Shown here: positions 20,723 through 32,400 of the stretch, in pieces
Layout of the letters: each line of letters opens with the position of its first letter
Position numbering within the stretch: the stretch's first letter is position 1
Notes under the pieces: generated by a model
Told to the model about the DNA's origin: nothing
Databases searched by the model: none
The model's input: the letters and a program-made list of their open reading frames with translations, nothing else
Made by a program: the position numbers and the translations under genes
NCBI GenBank assembly: GCA_000226015.1
Contig: JH152837.1
Coordinates: 27,118-91,117, forward strand
DNA: 64,000 nt
Direction: 5' to 3'
Origin: Mnemiopsis leidyi
Taxonomy: Eukaryota; Ctenophora; Tentaculata; Lobata; Bolinopsidae

Positions 20723-23460
20723 ATGTTGATCAAGTTGTTGATCTTGACACAGACCGTTTGTCTAATGTTAGTCAGCTCATCTTCAGGTAAGTTACTTAAA
20801 ATTGTCTGTCTTTTCATGTCACTTGTTTCGTCGAGGATTACAATGACTTTTGTCTCGTTCTTCAATATTCTTATAAGATTTTCATCCAATTAAAGGGAAT
20901 GGTTTGAAAACTAATCGCGCATATTCGCATAAAATATCAGTTTGATCTCCAAAGTTTAAACTTTATAAGTTATTAATTCGTCTATATTCCCAGGAGAGCA
21001 ACAATTAACGCTGCACAGTGAAACTCAAAGTACAACATACGGAGGAGATAGAGGTGCAGCACGGAAAGCTATTGACGACAATACAGATGGAGACTACGAC
21101 CACGGGTATTTTAACTTTAATGGCCTTTACGTTAAACTTTGATGCGTTACTTTAGTAAGTTAATACTTTTATAATAGAGTGTTACAAGCCGAACCAATAC
21201 AAAAGGTTGTTTCAGGTACTGTACCCACACTGATAATGGAGACAACAACCCCTGGTGGAGGGCACAGTTACAACAGAAGTCAGCAGTCAGCAGAGTAGTC
21301 GTCTATCCCAGGAGAGATTACCGTCAGGATGAGATTAACGGGGTAGAGGTATGTCAACCTAGATTTAGTCTTCGCTAGTTAACTCTACAATTATGGTCTT
21401 CGTTCCGTTTTGTCTTTGTATCTTTCCTATTAGTAAAAAGCAACAATGATCAGTTAATGAGTTCATAGCGTCACAAGCAGTCCCGGGGATACCATCGGTA
21501 TTTCGACCCATGTCCCGTACAAATTTTTGCGATTCTTCTTTGTTGCCGTCAATATATAAACTATCTTGTATAATTCAAAAATTTCTCAGGTCCATGTAGG
21601 CGACGAGTTGTGCGAAACAATAACCTATAACAGGGGTAAAACTTCGTACGATATTCAATGTGGCAACATTGTAGGGAGCACGATAAGGCTTAGTAAGAGT
21701 GGCGATCAGTATCTGATGCTTTGTGAAGTGGTTGCGTTTGGGCACCCCTCAGGTCTGATTCTTCCAATTCAGTATCTAATAGGAATTTATCTTCTACAAA
21801 TCCCAATAGTCATGTTTTTCTTGAGCCGTTTGGACTTTGGATAAATACCAGAAATAAACAACATTCCTGGCATTCATAGACAGCAATTTTGGAGAGGAAC
21901 ACATAAATACATAAACTACTTAATAACCAAATAATTTCAGTTGACGGTGGATGGTCAGACTATGGTGGATGGTCACTATGTACGAAACTCTGTGGAACAG
22001 GAACACAGACTCGAACTAGGACATGTACAAACCCTGCTCCCCAGTACGGTGGAGCTGACTGTACCGGAACTGCTGAAGGAACACTAAACTGCAACACTCA
22101 TCCTTGTCCAAGTGAGACTTTTGGAAGTTGAAACAAATTTTTACTGTCTATTCAACTCTATCAACAGCTAAGCTCCTGTCCTCTGGCTGGTTCATGCTAT
22201 TGACAAGTTACTGTCATTGATATCAACCAAAATTGTAATTGGTCCCGAGATTGGGTACCCGGTACAGTGGCCGGCCATCAAGCCTCAAGGAATCGTTTTC
22301 CATTTATTAGGACGTTTAAAACCGATGTTTTGAGACGAAATTATCTACCCATTTAAAGCCTTATTACTTACCCATTGGTAAATGAGATATATATTATATA
22401 AATTTCAGTTGACGGTGGATGGTCGGGCTATGGTGGATGGTCAGAATGTACGAAACCCTGTGGTACAGGAACACAGACTCGAACTAGGACATGTACAAAC
22501 CCTGCTCCCCAATACAGTGGAGCTGAATGTACCGGACCTGCTGAAGAAACTCAGGACTGCAACACTCACACTTGTCCAAGTGAGATTATAAAATAATGAT
22601 TCCACAACTCCCGTGGTGAAACTTGCCCTGCAGGAACTATCGATTCAAAACTCGCGCGGCTCAGCATGTCCTCCGTCATAAAATCAACAATCAATTAGAT
22701 CGGTTAAAATTAACGGATAGTTTTACTAAATCTATCCCGGGTTGGACAAAGAGTGAAAACCTACTACAGTGCATATGGGAGCAACAATTTTCAAAAGCTG
22801 ATTGCTGATAAAATAATGAAGACTTATCTTAAGACCAGTTGTATTATAGTTATTAAAGTCAGTTGCTAATATAATTGTTACTTAAATCAGTTGCTAAGTC
22901 AGTCACAATTGTGAATGATAAAGTGATAAGGTTGTTGTGGAATACGGTTACATAATCGTATCCAGTCGTGCTGAATGGGCATTTCCATGGCACTCGAGCT
23001 AAAGCTCTCGTACTTTTGAAATCATCTTAAGTGAACCTAAAATGAGATGATATGGAATGAACGTGTCATGCTGTAGAATTGAAGGATGGAAATCTAGAGT
23101 CCGACTGAGACCAAACTTAGGGGGTACAATTCTTGTTAATAACCTGTGATTAATTTAATTTAATTAACCTGCCCAGCGTGTTATTTTTAAGGGAAGGGGG
23201 TCAGAGCAAATTTTTTTCGAAACGTGAATAAAGAAGACTAACAAAAGAGAAAAGCAAGACCACCACGACCTTATTCCAAACAATTTCAGTTGACGGTGGA
23301 TGGTCGGTCAATGGCGAGTGGTCCAAGTGTACGAAACCTTGCGGTACAGGAAGACAGACTCGAACTAGGACATGTACAAACCCTGCTCCCCAATACGGTG
23401 GAGCTGACTGTACCGGAACTGCTGAAGAAACTCAGGACTGCAACAATAAGCCTTGTCCAA
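20723..23460 (+). CDS. Secreted F-type lectin / thrombospondin-repeat protein, unit 3
   Basis: Exons: signal 20723-20786 ([20 protein letters not shown]); lectin 20994-21105, 21180-21348 and 21590-21752; TSR 21941-22111, 22409-22579 and 23290-23460. Phases match unit 2 exactly. Lectin landmarks are [48 protein letters not shown] and [10 protein letters not shown]. The NPWWRAQL here is closest to the family consensus NPWWRVDL, where units 1 and 2 have Glu for Arg. The ligand motif has the His and R-x-D, with the last Arg displaced as in unit 2. The three TSRs have six Cys each. Intron sequence shows that its first two TSRs correspond to the relic and last TSR of unit 1, and its third to the fourth TSR of units 1 and 2. 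No terminal exon was identified. The product should be secreted or extracellular. Confidence 0.85.
22585..23280. other. Intronic sequence in unit 3
   Basis: An ORF of 61 codons at 22623-22808 has no recognised domain. Nothing else is identifiable. Confidence 0.4.
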
Positions 23461-23682
23461 GTAAGTTTGTATCTTTACACTTTCTAAAATATAAATTTAC
23501 TTGATTTAATCTACCAGAATATAGAAGAATGGTATGTTGGGCAGGGTCACAAATCGTTTATATCACGTGATAGCGTTGACCGATATTGATACATAAGCCA
23601 ACCTAACCTAACTTCTCATTGGAAACGCTGTCACATGACACAAAAAATTTGTGACCTTTCCCCGAAAATGCCTTTCTCTAAA

Positions 23683-23721
23683 ATTATAGTGAAATATTTG
23701 TGGGCGTATTTCACAATTAAT
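23683..23721. repeat. Palindrome shared by the three lectin/TSR units (copy 3)
   Basis: The right arm GTATTTCACAATTAAT is intact; the left arm (ATTATAGTGAAATAT) has diverged. It lies 220 bp after the last TSR exon of unit 3. Confidence 0.65.
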
Positions 23722-23819
23722 CTTACTTTCGTATACGACATGTCGATTATGACATATTGTATCTCAATCAAATATTTAAGATGGCGTATTGAACGAAATA
23801 TGCATTTGATAAATGCTTA

Positions 23820-24719
23820 GATACTCGGCTATCTTCCCTCCAAAGGTCATTGACTTTTCGGGACTTTTCAAGCCGGATATCAAAATTTGACAGCTTCTTC
23901 CGTAATCTACGTAAAAAATTTAGGTTAGGTAACGTTCTATAACGCTTACTGGATGTTTCCTATTTGGTCAGATTGAATACAAATGTATGGTCTGATTTGG
24001 CAAAGTTAACCAAAAATGCTTTCCTTAAAAAGTTTTGTCGTTTTTGCCATTCCAAGGACACGACCCCCGTTGTTGCCACTAACTGACGGCATCAGATACC
24101 TTTGGTGACACCGCTTGTTACCTTCATCATTATAAATTGGCTCATTCAAGCAATTAAAACCATTTAGGCACTAGAATCGTATACACTTTTCAAACTTTAA
24201 ATCCAAACTTAAAAAGTGACGTAAAATTCAAATTCGAAGTCTTTGACTTTAAGATCGCAATTTGCATGATTATTATTAATCTCAAGAATTTGGCAAAATT
24301 GTGATCACTTTCGACTGCAGCTGTGGCCGGGTGGCCCGGCCTTACGTCAGAAAAGGATGTCCTGTACACCACTGATTTGAAATTATCGGAATAGTTGACG
24401 CTGAAAAGTCATAAGACGGTATACTTTTTTCTCCAGAGTTGAAGGAGTACCAAAAAGTGGTCAAAAACGCCACTCTTCTGGCCTCCCTAAATGATAAGCT
24501 CATAACGAGGGACAGGATTTTGGGAAATGGATGATACTTGGGGAGAATTTTTAAAAACTTTAAAGAAACGCCACAAAAAAATTTCGACTGAATTGCTTTG
24601 AAAATGGGGAAAGGGGACATTTTCAAAGTCTTAAATTTACCAACTTTACTAAAAACGCTCTATCTCCTGAAACGTTTAATCGTTTTCAATGTACTTTGGA
24701 GGGAAGATAGTCAAGTGTC
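23820..24719. mobile_element. PIF/Harbinger-like MITE, 900 bp
   Basis: Terminal inverted repeats of about 25 bp (core CTATCTTCCCTCCAAAG) lie at 23820-23846 and, inverted, at about 24693-24719. Both ends are bordered by TTA (23817-23819 and 24720-24722), the 3-bp target duplication typical of PIF/Harbinger. No transposase frame is present. It inserted 3' of the TSR exons of unit 3 and is not in units 1 or 2. Confidence 0.65.
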
Positions 24720-25046
24720 TTAACCAGCTTCCCTTAAATTCTCATGTTCCTTTTTATCTAGAAGTACAGTTAGCTCATTTCTTGCTATTTTCAAGTGCAT
24801 AATTCGTTCAATGCGTCATCTAATTTAGTAATTAATATATCTGATCTAGTTAGCCAAAACATGTTAGAATAAGATATTTTTGAAAGTTTTCACGTTTGTA
24901 GACGGTGCAAGAGAGGCCGACCTTTTTTAACCCACCTTAAGCTTATAGACGGGCAAATCCTCCAGTCTAACACTAGTCCTAACAAGAGTCAGGTAAACTA
25001 AATCCGAGAAACTATGATTAAAAGAACTCTTGTTTATTTCTTGAAG

Positions 25047-25113
25047 ATGATGTTACTCAAGATGCCAATCTTAGCTCTCTGTTTGTTTATGTTGCCAGTC
25101 TACTTCAACACAG
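25047..25113 (+). CDS. Orphan signal-peptide exon
   Basis: ATGATGTTACTCAAG opens a 22-residue hydrophobic leader (LLKMPILALCLFMLPVYF) that ends at a donor (CACAG then GTCAGA) in phase 1. This is the same design and phase as the lectin signal exons. No compatible downstream exon is seen before the PLAA relic. A decayed relative may exist at 5680-5740. It could be the start of another lectin/TSR-like gene whose body was lost, or an alternative leader. Confidence 0.35.
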
Positions 25114-25414
25114 GTCAGAACCCCAACCTTATCTTTCAATATCTGGCACGATGACAGCAATTAAAAATGGAGACTGCAGAGCTACAATTGGTTATTTTTC
25201 TCTACCAAACCTTATTGATTTAAGATTAATGCGCACAGGTAGCAAATTACTATATATATACACTAGTTCTACAATCATCACTATATAAACTGCTATTAAA
25301 GTTTTATCATGTGTCCTATAATATCATAACAGTATACATGATTGAACTTTTTTAATAGTTTATATAGAAATTTATCTTAACAGTTAACTAAACCTGTAAA
25401 GTAAGCGTGATCAA

Positions 25415-25805
25415 TTCTGTCCCCCAGTCACGATGAGACCCATGGGAAAGTCTTCAGTTACTTTGAGGGAGGCGACAGCGTTGACAAAACCCGTGTGTCC
25501 AGTAAGCTGACACATCACCTTCCATCTGAAGAACGGACGTGAAGTTATTTTGTTAAACAGATAAACTAGTAATATAAAGAAATGGGAAATATAATTACTC
25601 GTAGATTAAGAAATATATGATTTGGGCTAATTAAAATTTCATTATATTTCGAGTAATTTTTTTGAAATTGAGGAAATTTTATATTTTTCAGAAATTTGCT
25701 GTTCTTTAATCGGTACATTTTTCTAACAAACTTAAACAAGACAAACTTACAGTAGCGTTCATACAGCAACATCTAAAATCTGATGAATGTCCGACAAGGA
25801 TAGCT
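25415..25805 (-). pseudogene. PLAA: PLAA N-terminal fragment (decayed copy)
   Basis: 25751-25805 matches PLAA exon 1 (ILVGHSSDFRCCC), with a stop between the possible ATG and the conserved part. 25415-25534 matches exon 3 but lacks its 3' end after GLIVTGGQ. The exon 2 homologue is absent. It lies just downstream of TAF7 on the same strand, an order copied at 6839-8663. Confidence 0.65.
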
Positions 25806-25809
25806 GATT

Positions 25810-26420
25810 AACTAAACATTCTGAAAAATATTAGAATTTTGGGAATTGCGAGAAAATAAATCTGATGGAAATATATCTCTATAGATTTATAATAGTATAA
25901 TTTTGGTTCAGAAAGATTGCAATGAAATAACTTATGGAATTGATAGAAAAAAGTCCATAACATGATTTTTAATTTGAGTCAAACAATAATGAAGCAGCAA
26001 TAAATAGACAAAATAAAGTTGTTGAGTCTTTATCAGGATAATTGCTATGTCATCAAATCTGATCATGAAATTACAGATAATCATTTGAACAAATCTCTAT
26101 GGCTGTAATGTTCGCGGCCCTGTAATATGACACTCGCATCGGATATGGGACACTGGGGACAGTTCTACCCTCCGTGATGACCATCACACGTTTTAAAAAA
26201 TCATGTCAATCATCTTTCCTCAATCTTTCAATAAGCATCTTGTCAACGAACAATTCAAATTCAACTCTGCATATCTAGCGAGCAAAAGTTAAAAGTGTTA
26301 GAGGGACGCATGTTAAGCTGTTACAATTCTTGTTGAAGATAACTGAAATTCGGACTTCAGATTACAAATGATCGGCCCGTCTCTGAAGGCATAAACTCAT
26401 GGTGACACACACACAGAAGT
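25810..26420. other. TAF7-PLAA intergenic spacer
   Basis: AT-rich, no features recognised. It should contain the TAF7 3' UTR. Confidence 0.4.
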
Positions 26421-26423
26421 CCT

Positions 26424-29400
26424 TCAATCCATCTCACTGCATTTCTTGTTGCGAAGTTTCTTGAGGTTTTCCAAGTCATCTTGCATTCGTTGTTGGAGAA
26501 ACGAGTTTGTTGTTCTGGCAATCTCCACTTCTAACCCTCTAATCTTTCTGTCCAACGTCTGAGATTAAGTTTTGTGTATCTGTCATTAAAATGTGCCATA
26601 ATAGTTTTTATATTGATTGATACAGAGGCTAGGAATTATGCAATCCCTCGAAAAAGCGGAATTTGAAAATGAATAATGAGGTTTTTTGATACTATAAAAA
26701 ATGGCAAAAAAACCTCAAGTTCGAATATGGCATCTTGACTGGCAGAATTGCTGGTATCCATAGCTCTCACTTCACTTTTCCTGTCACCTTTGGCAGTTCC
26801 TTCATCCTAGTATATTCATGTGCAAACTGGATTAAATTTAGCCTTTTTTCTAAAATGCTATTATGTGGCACGTATAGATAAAATCACGAAGTATATGTAT
26901 TGATAGGAAGTTACGGAGTGTTAATGATTGTGACAATGAATATAGATGAAGTACAAAATTAACCTCGTCAGCACTGGATTCCTGATCATCACTGCTCAGA
27001 TCTTGGAACATCTCCATCAGTTCCTTGTCGAAACTCTTCTGTTCTTCTCCTTCCTGATTGAGATAAAATGTTAAATTCTGTCTCACTGAATACGATTTAA
27101 ATTTATTTGAATGCGTTTGTTAACTAATTATAGCCAGACAAGGCAGGCCAGTGTTTTTAGCTCTTAGAGTTCGTAGATTCAGGCACTTACGCAAACTTGC
27201 ATTCGCAATTACATGTGAATGTGATCCCTACCTCAGCGCTCTGACAAATGCTTGTCAGCAGGTGTCCCTATGGATCTCCCCTCAATGACTATTCAATTTA
27301 AACAACCCTTCAACGATGTGCAGGAAGTTTAACCGACAGTCCGTGAACTTATAACAGTTTCTGATCATACCCACACATAAAACTGGCGATATTTATTTCT
27401 ACTATATTGATTTCTACAACCACATTAATAAAATTATCAGTTAAAAACTCCTATTAACACGCAGGTTCTTTTCTTCTACTAAACCTTTCAAAACACGACA
27501 CAAAACACACAAACACACGCACACACTCTCTCTCTCAGTCTCTCACTCTACCTGTGCAGTGTGCTTGCTGGCGGAGGTATCCGCAGTGAGCGTCTCGTCT
27601 AACATCTTGGACAAGTCGCAGGTGGCGGTCTGGGGTTCCTCCGAGGTACCAGACTCCTTGGGAGCAGCTCCTGGGACAATGTTAGAAGTTAGATTTATCA
27701 CTTTTGGTGAGGGGAGGATGCAAATGTGATAGGGATAAATTGGTATAGACCTTTGGTTAGTCAGGGTTAGCACTCAACTTATAAGTTAACTTACAAGCTA
27801 ATTATATATTTGCGCTTATGAGCAGAACATGACTTAAGTTAAGATTACGTCTCCAAACCACCGAATCACGTTTAGCTTAGTGTCATACTCATACTACTTA
27901 AAACTGTATTGCTTTAGAAGTTCTTTTTCATGAATTCCGTGACCAGCTGTAACGTTGTGGACTGCAATGACAACAAGACTAATTGTATTATGTTAAAATA
28001 TAATGAAATCGAGGTAAGCATCAAGCAGACAAAACCACGAATATACTACAGATCACTATCATTTACAAGGTTGTAGGTGAGGATCCTTCTATCGTTTCCA
28101 TCCATGATCCATCCATCAATCCAGCTGAACACATCGCACTTTTAACTCCCGCACACACAGATCATTGTATAACCAGAAACCCGCAATATCACTCAATTAA
28201 CAATGAACAATGGGCTGTTTCACGACGCTCACCACGGGCTCACCACATAAAACCGGCCGACTATCTGTTCTTGCCATCAGAGTTAGGAGAATTTTAGTTA
28301 AACTTACTGTTAAACCCACAGATCGGCTGATCGGTCACGTGACTACGAGGCTGAAGCTCGGACAAGTGCAGGTTGCAAGCTGGACTTGTTCAAATGAGCC
28401 GGCTGGTCGTTGCAGTAGTTTGTGTCACGGTAAAACGCAATTCATCGTTCATAGTTTGGTTTGTGAGAGGCTGATGTGTATTTCAATTTGATGAGATGAC
28501 TTGCGCTCTGCCATCATACTTTAATCACAACTTCGATCAATGTCAGAGGTATTTGATTAAATTATCGAGGCGATTTTTCTATCTTTTCTCAATTTTATTT
28601 TTGTAATTTTACCGCTTATATACTATCCTTAACGACTACCAGCGGGGGGGAGTGCTTTTGAAGCTATAGCCATCAAAATATCAAAACACTCAAGTTCCAC
28701 GATAGTGATGATAATGCAAAGTAAATTATGTGATAGCCAAATGTATGCAAATCGTCAGCTTATTCAATTCCTGCTTTTTTGCACGGATGAAATCCAGATT
28801 TATAGCCATATATAATAATAAGTACGATAATATACCACGTACAACACTTTCACAGGAGAATTGCAGCAGTACAATACAAACTAAACTTTTCCCTGCCACT
28901 GTTTGAAGGTAGAGAGAAACTCTCCCTCCTCTCCCTCCTCACCTACCTCCACATCGCCAAGGGAGAACACAAGCGAGCAGCAGCTACTCTGGGTCGCTGT
29001 CATCTCCTCTCCTCAGCAACTCTCCTTGTCCTCACCACGGAAACAGAACTCTACACCCGCGTGGGAGACTCCAAGAAAGCTAAACAGACCCTGAAACTGT
29101 TGAAGAGATGCCTAGCGGACACTTACTCGGAGTTTCTGGAGGTCGAGGCGCTGATCGATCTGGCGCTGGCACACATCATGTTCGGGCTCAACTGTGCCGC
29201 ATTGGACATCTTACACAAAGCTGAGAACAAACTTAATACAATTACCAAGCGATCCGGCAAGACGGCCTGCTTTTTGAGTTTCTGTTACGGTCTGGTGTAT
29301 TATTATTTTAATAAGAACGCGGAACGAGGGGTTTCTAAGCACTACGCTCAGCTTTGTGTTGACAAACTGACGCCGCTACTCAGGGTGAATCAGTATAGGA

Positions 29401-32400
29401 ACGTTTGCGGAGTGTATCTGTGGAAGTTAGAAATGAGATTAACCAAAGTGTCCGCTCCAGTGCCAGCCGATATGGTGGTATCTGGATATGCCCAATATCA
29501 GATTGGGAAAGAATTTGTAAGAGCAGGATTTCCGGGTGAAGGGATCCCGTTGTTGAAACAATCTCTTGATGTAAAAAAGTTGGCTGACACATACTTCTGG
29601 ATAGGAGAAGGTCTGGTGAAGGAGGCCAACAGACAAAAGGGGTTCGACCCCATCTGGTCGGACATTCTTGAGCGGTGTCCGGTGTACGTGAAGCCCCCAA
29701 ATAACGAGCAAGACACGGGAGTGTCACCTCCGCCACCCACAGCGGTGGCACTTTACAGGAGGGACAGAGAACGCAGGCTAGCCCTGACTTCCCCCAATAC
29801 CATCTTGAAGATTATACAGAAGATAGACGACGATAGAAAGGCGTGTTCCAGCGAGAGTCTCTACCTCGAGGCTCAGGAGTTCTACAAGAAAGCGATAGTT
29901 TTGTCTCCAGTCCTGGTCGAGAAGTACAACCTCTCCCTGGCCAGACTTATGATCTACCTGAACAAGACGATGAGCGCTGAGGCTGTCCTCTCCAGAGTTA
30001 TCGGCAAGATCGCCTCCCCGTTCACCCTGTTCGAAGCCTCCCTGCTCCTAGCGACCTGCTTCGCGAGCGGGAAGATCCTGGTTGCAGCGGAACACATATC
30101 GCGTTGTCTTGACCTAGTCCCCAGGATAGGAGTGACGAGCGACAGAGTCACGTTGCTCACTCAGTGGTGTGTTTACTACGCTTTCTACCACTTTAACCGG
30201 AAGAACAGTCTAGATTGCCGGTACTGGATGGATCACCTCCAGGAACTGGGGTACCCCGAGGTTGAGTCCCTCCAGGAGAAACTTAGAACTTTTCAGGAGG
30301 ACAAGGTCGTTAGGATGGTGGGAGCCAAGTGGGGGGCTCGGGGCAGGGCTGCTGCTAAATCTCAGAGTGTCGATGTGGAACAATGAACATTTTATCTGTA
30401 GCATAGATTACCGATTAAAGAAGGGATAGCGGCGTTGTTCAAATTTCGAATGATGATGATGTTAATTAACTAAAGTATAACAATCGTGTTCCACTAATCA
30501 GTTTATATTAACTTTTACCGATATTACGGATTTTGAGGAGGTGTCAATGACTTATCGCAAACTGCTTGAAAGTTAGTGTGAACTTCAAACATGAACGTTT
30601 TAAAAACTATTCGGGTTGTTATTGACTAATACATGCTTCCAACAACTGTTGTTGACGTTTAAAATTTAGATATAAATATGGGTCCAAATGATATAATATA
30701 AACAAGAACATGTGTTAGCACACAGCCCACCTGCCAACTCGAGAGCCGGCTTCCGTTCACGCTCAGGAGCAGCTGGCTGAGAAGGAGGGTTTGGTTTGTC
30801 GTAGACAATCTTCGTCTGAACGCTGATAGCGCTGATATCTGCTCGAAGGAGTCTCCTCACCTGGGTGTTTTAACCTTGAGCGATTATTTAAATGAGGAAC
30901 AATACTCACGGGGAGGTGATGTAGCTGTGTTTTGAAATTAACACGTGATTGTGTTTCATAGGACCTATCTAACTTATCATTGGTTGATGGCTGATACAGG
31001 TCCCTAGCAGCTTTTCTCCAAAAAGTTTGCGTAAGGGGACAAACTCCCCTTAGCGAAGCGTTAGTTTTTTGAATTAGCGTTAGTTTGGTCGATGAGAATA
31101 TAGCTTGTCGAACTCTACGGAAGTCCAAAGCCGGGAACGACAACCGTACCTCTTTTTCCACTTCCGGATCGTCTATAATCTTCTTGGGGGCAGTTTTTCG
31201 GAACCGTTTCTTCCTCACATTCTTGAAGGGAGGAGTTACACCGTGCGAGTAGACAAACTTCTTGTGCTCGTTCTTCTCCTTCCTTATCTGCTGCGACCTG
31301 ACCGCCTCCTCGGGATTTAGCGGTTTCTCGTTTACCTAAGATACAACAGTTTCAGTGTATGTTGTGTAGGTTGCAGGAGGAAGTGGACACCCTAAACTCA
31401 TCTTCAGAGAATTTCGGTCACAGTAAAACGTAAAGTAATTATTTAATAAAATCCTGAATAAAGGAATTCATTCTTACTTTAGATGGTAACGCATGCTTAA
31501 GATGAAATAAAATAGTCTGGTAACGCATGCTTAAGATGAAATAAAATAGTCTGGTAACGCATGCTTAAGATTAAATAAAATAGTCTGGTAACGCATGCTT
31601 AAGATGAAATAAAATAGTCTGGTAACGCATGCTTAAGATCAAATAATAAAATAGTCTCAAAGACGTACCAGCAACATCTGACAGATGTCTCCAGATTTGT
31701 AAAACGTTTTGTTGTCCACCGTTTTCTGACACTCTACTATACACGGCAGGTCGACTATCCTCGCAGATAGGATGTCGTTTTCGATCTGAAGAAATGGATC
31801 AGGATTGGTGCGATCTTTTTTGGACATTTATGAGTTGTTCTATCGAACTATTTAGTTGCCCTAAACATTAATTTGGTTAAATTCTTAAGATTAGAATTAT
31901 AATTTGACAAGTACAAGAGCCTTGTTAGTCAAAATCCAATTCCAGTCTCATGAATTATGACATTTTAACACTAAAGGAAACAAAAAATATTCTAAATCAA
32001 ACTAATGAAACTATTGAAATCAGAATATACCTTATTTCAAATATAACAGAATCGTCAACTTAAAATTAATTCTCATTGAAATCTTAACTAAATGATATTT
32101 TCATTTTGGCATACAAAATAATAAATTAAAAATATCGGGTGAAATAAAATCGATGATAAAATATCTAAATTTTTAAAGGCTGTCCTACTCCTGAATTCAA
32201 ATTTATTTGGCGGCTTTGCAATGTAATCTTAATTTGAAATAAAAACTACAATTTGGCATATAAAACTTTTAATACTTTCAACACTACTATTATACAAATA
32301 ATTTGAGTAAATGAATATGAACGTGTCAGTTCGAAATATTTGATGAAAAGTTTCCTACAAAACGCATTTTCAAGTCTACAGAGAAAATCAACAAAGCTAC

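Noticed and set aside
29380-29751. Several - strand ORFs over 28.9-30.4 kb
   Set aside because: They are antisense shadows of the long GC-richer helical-repeat exon.
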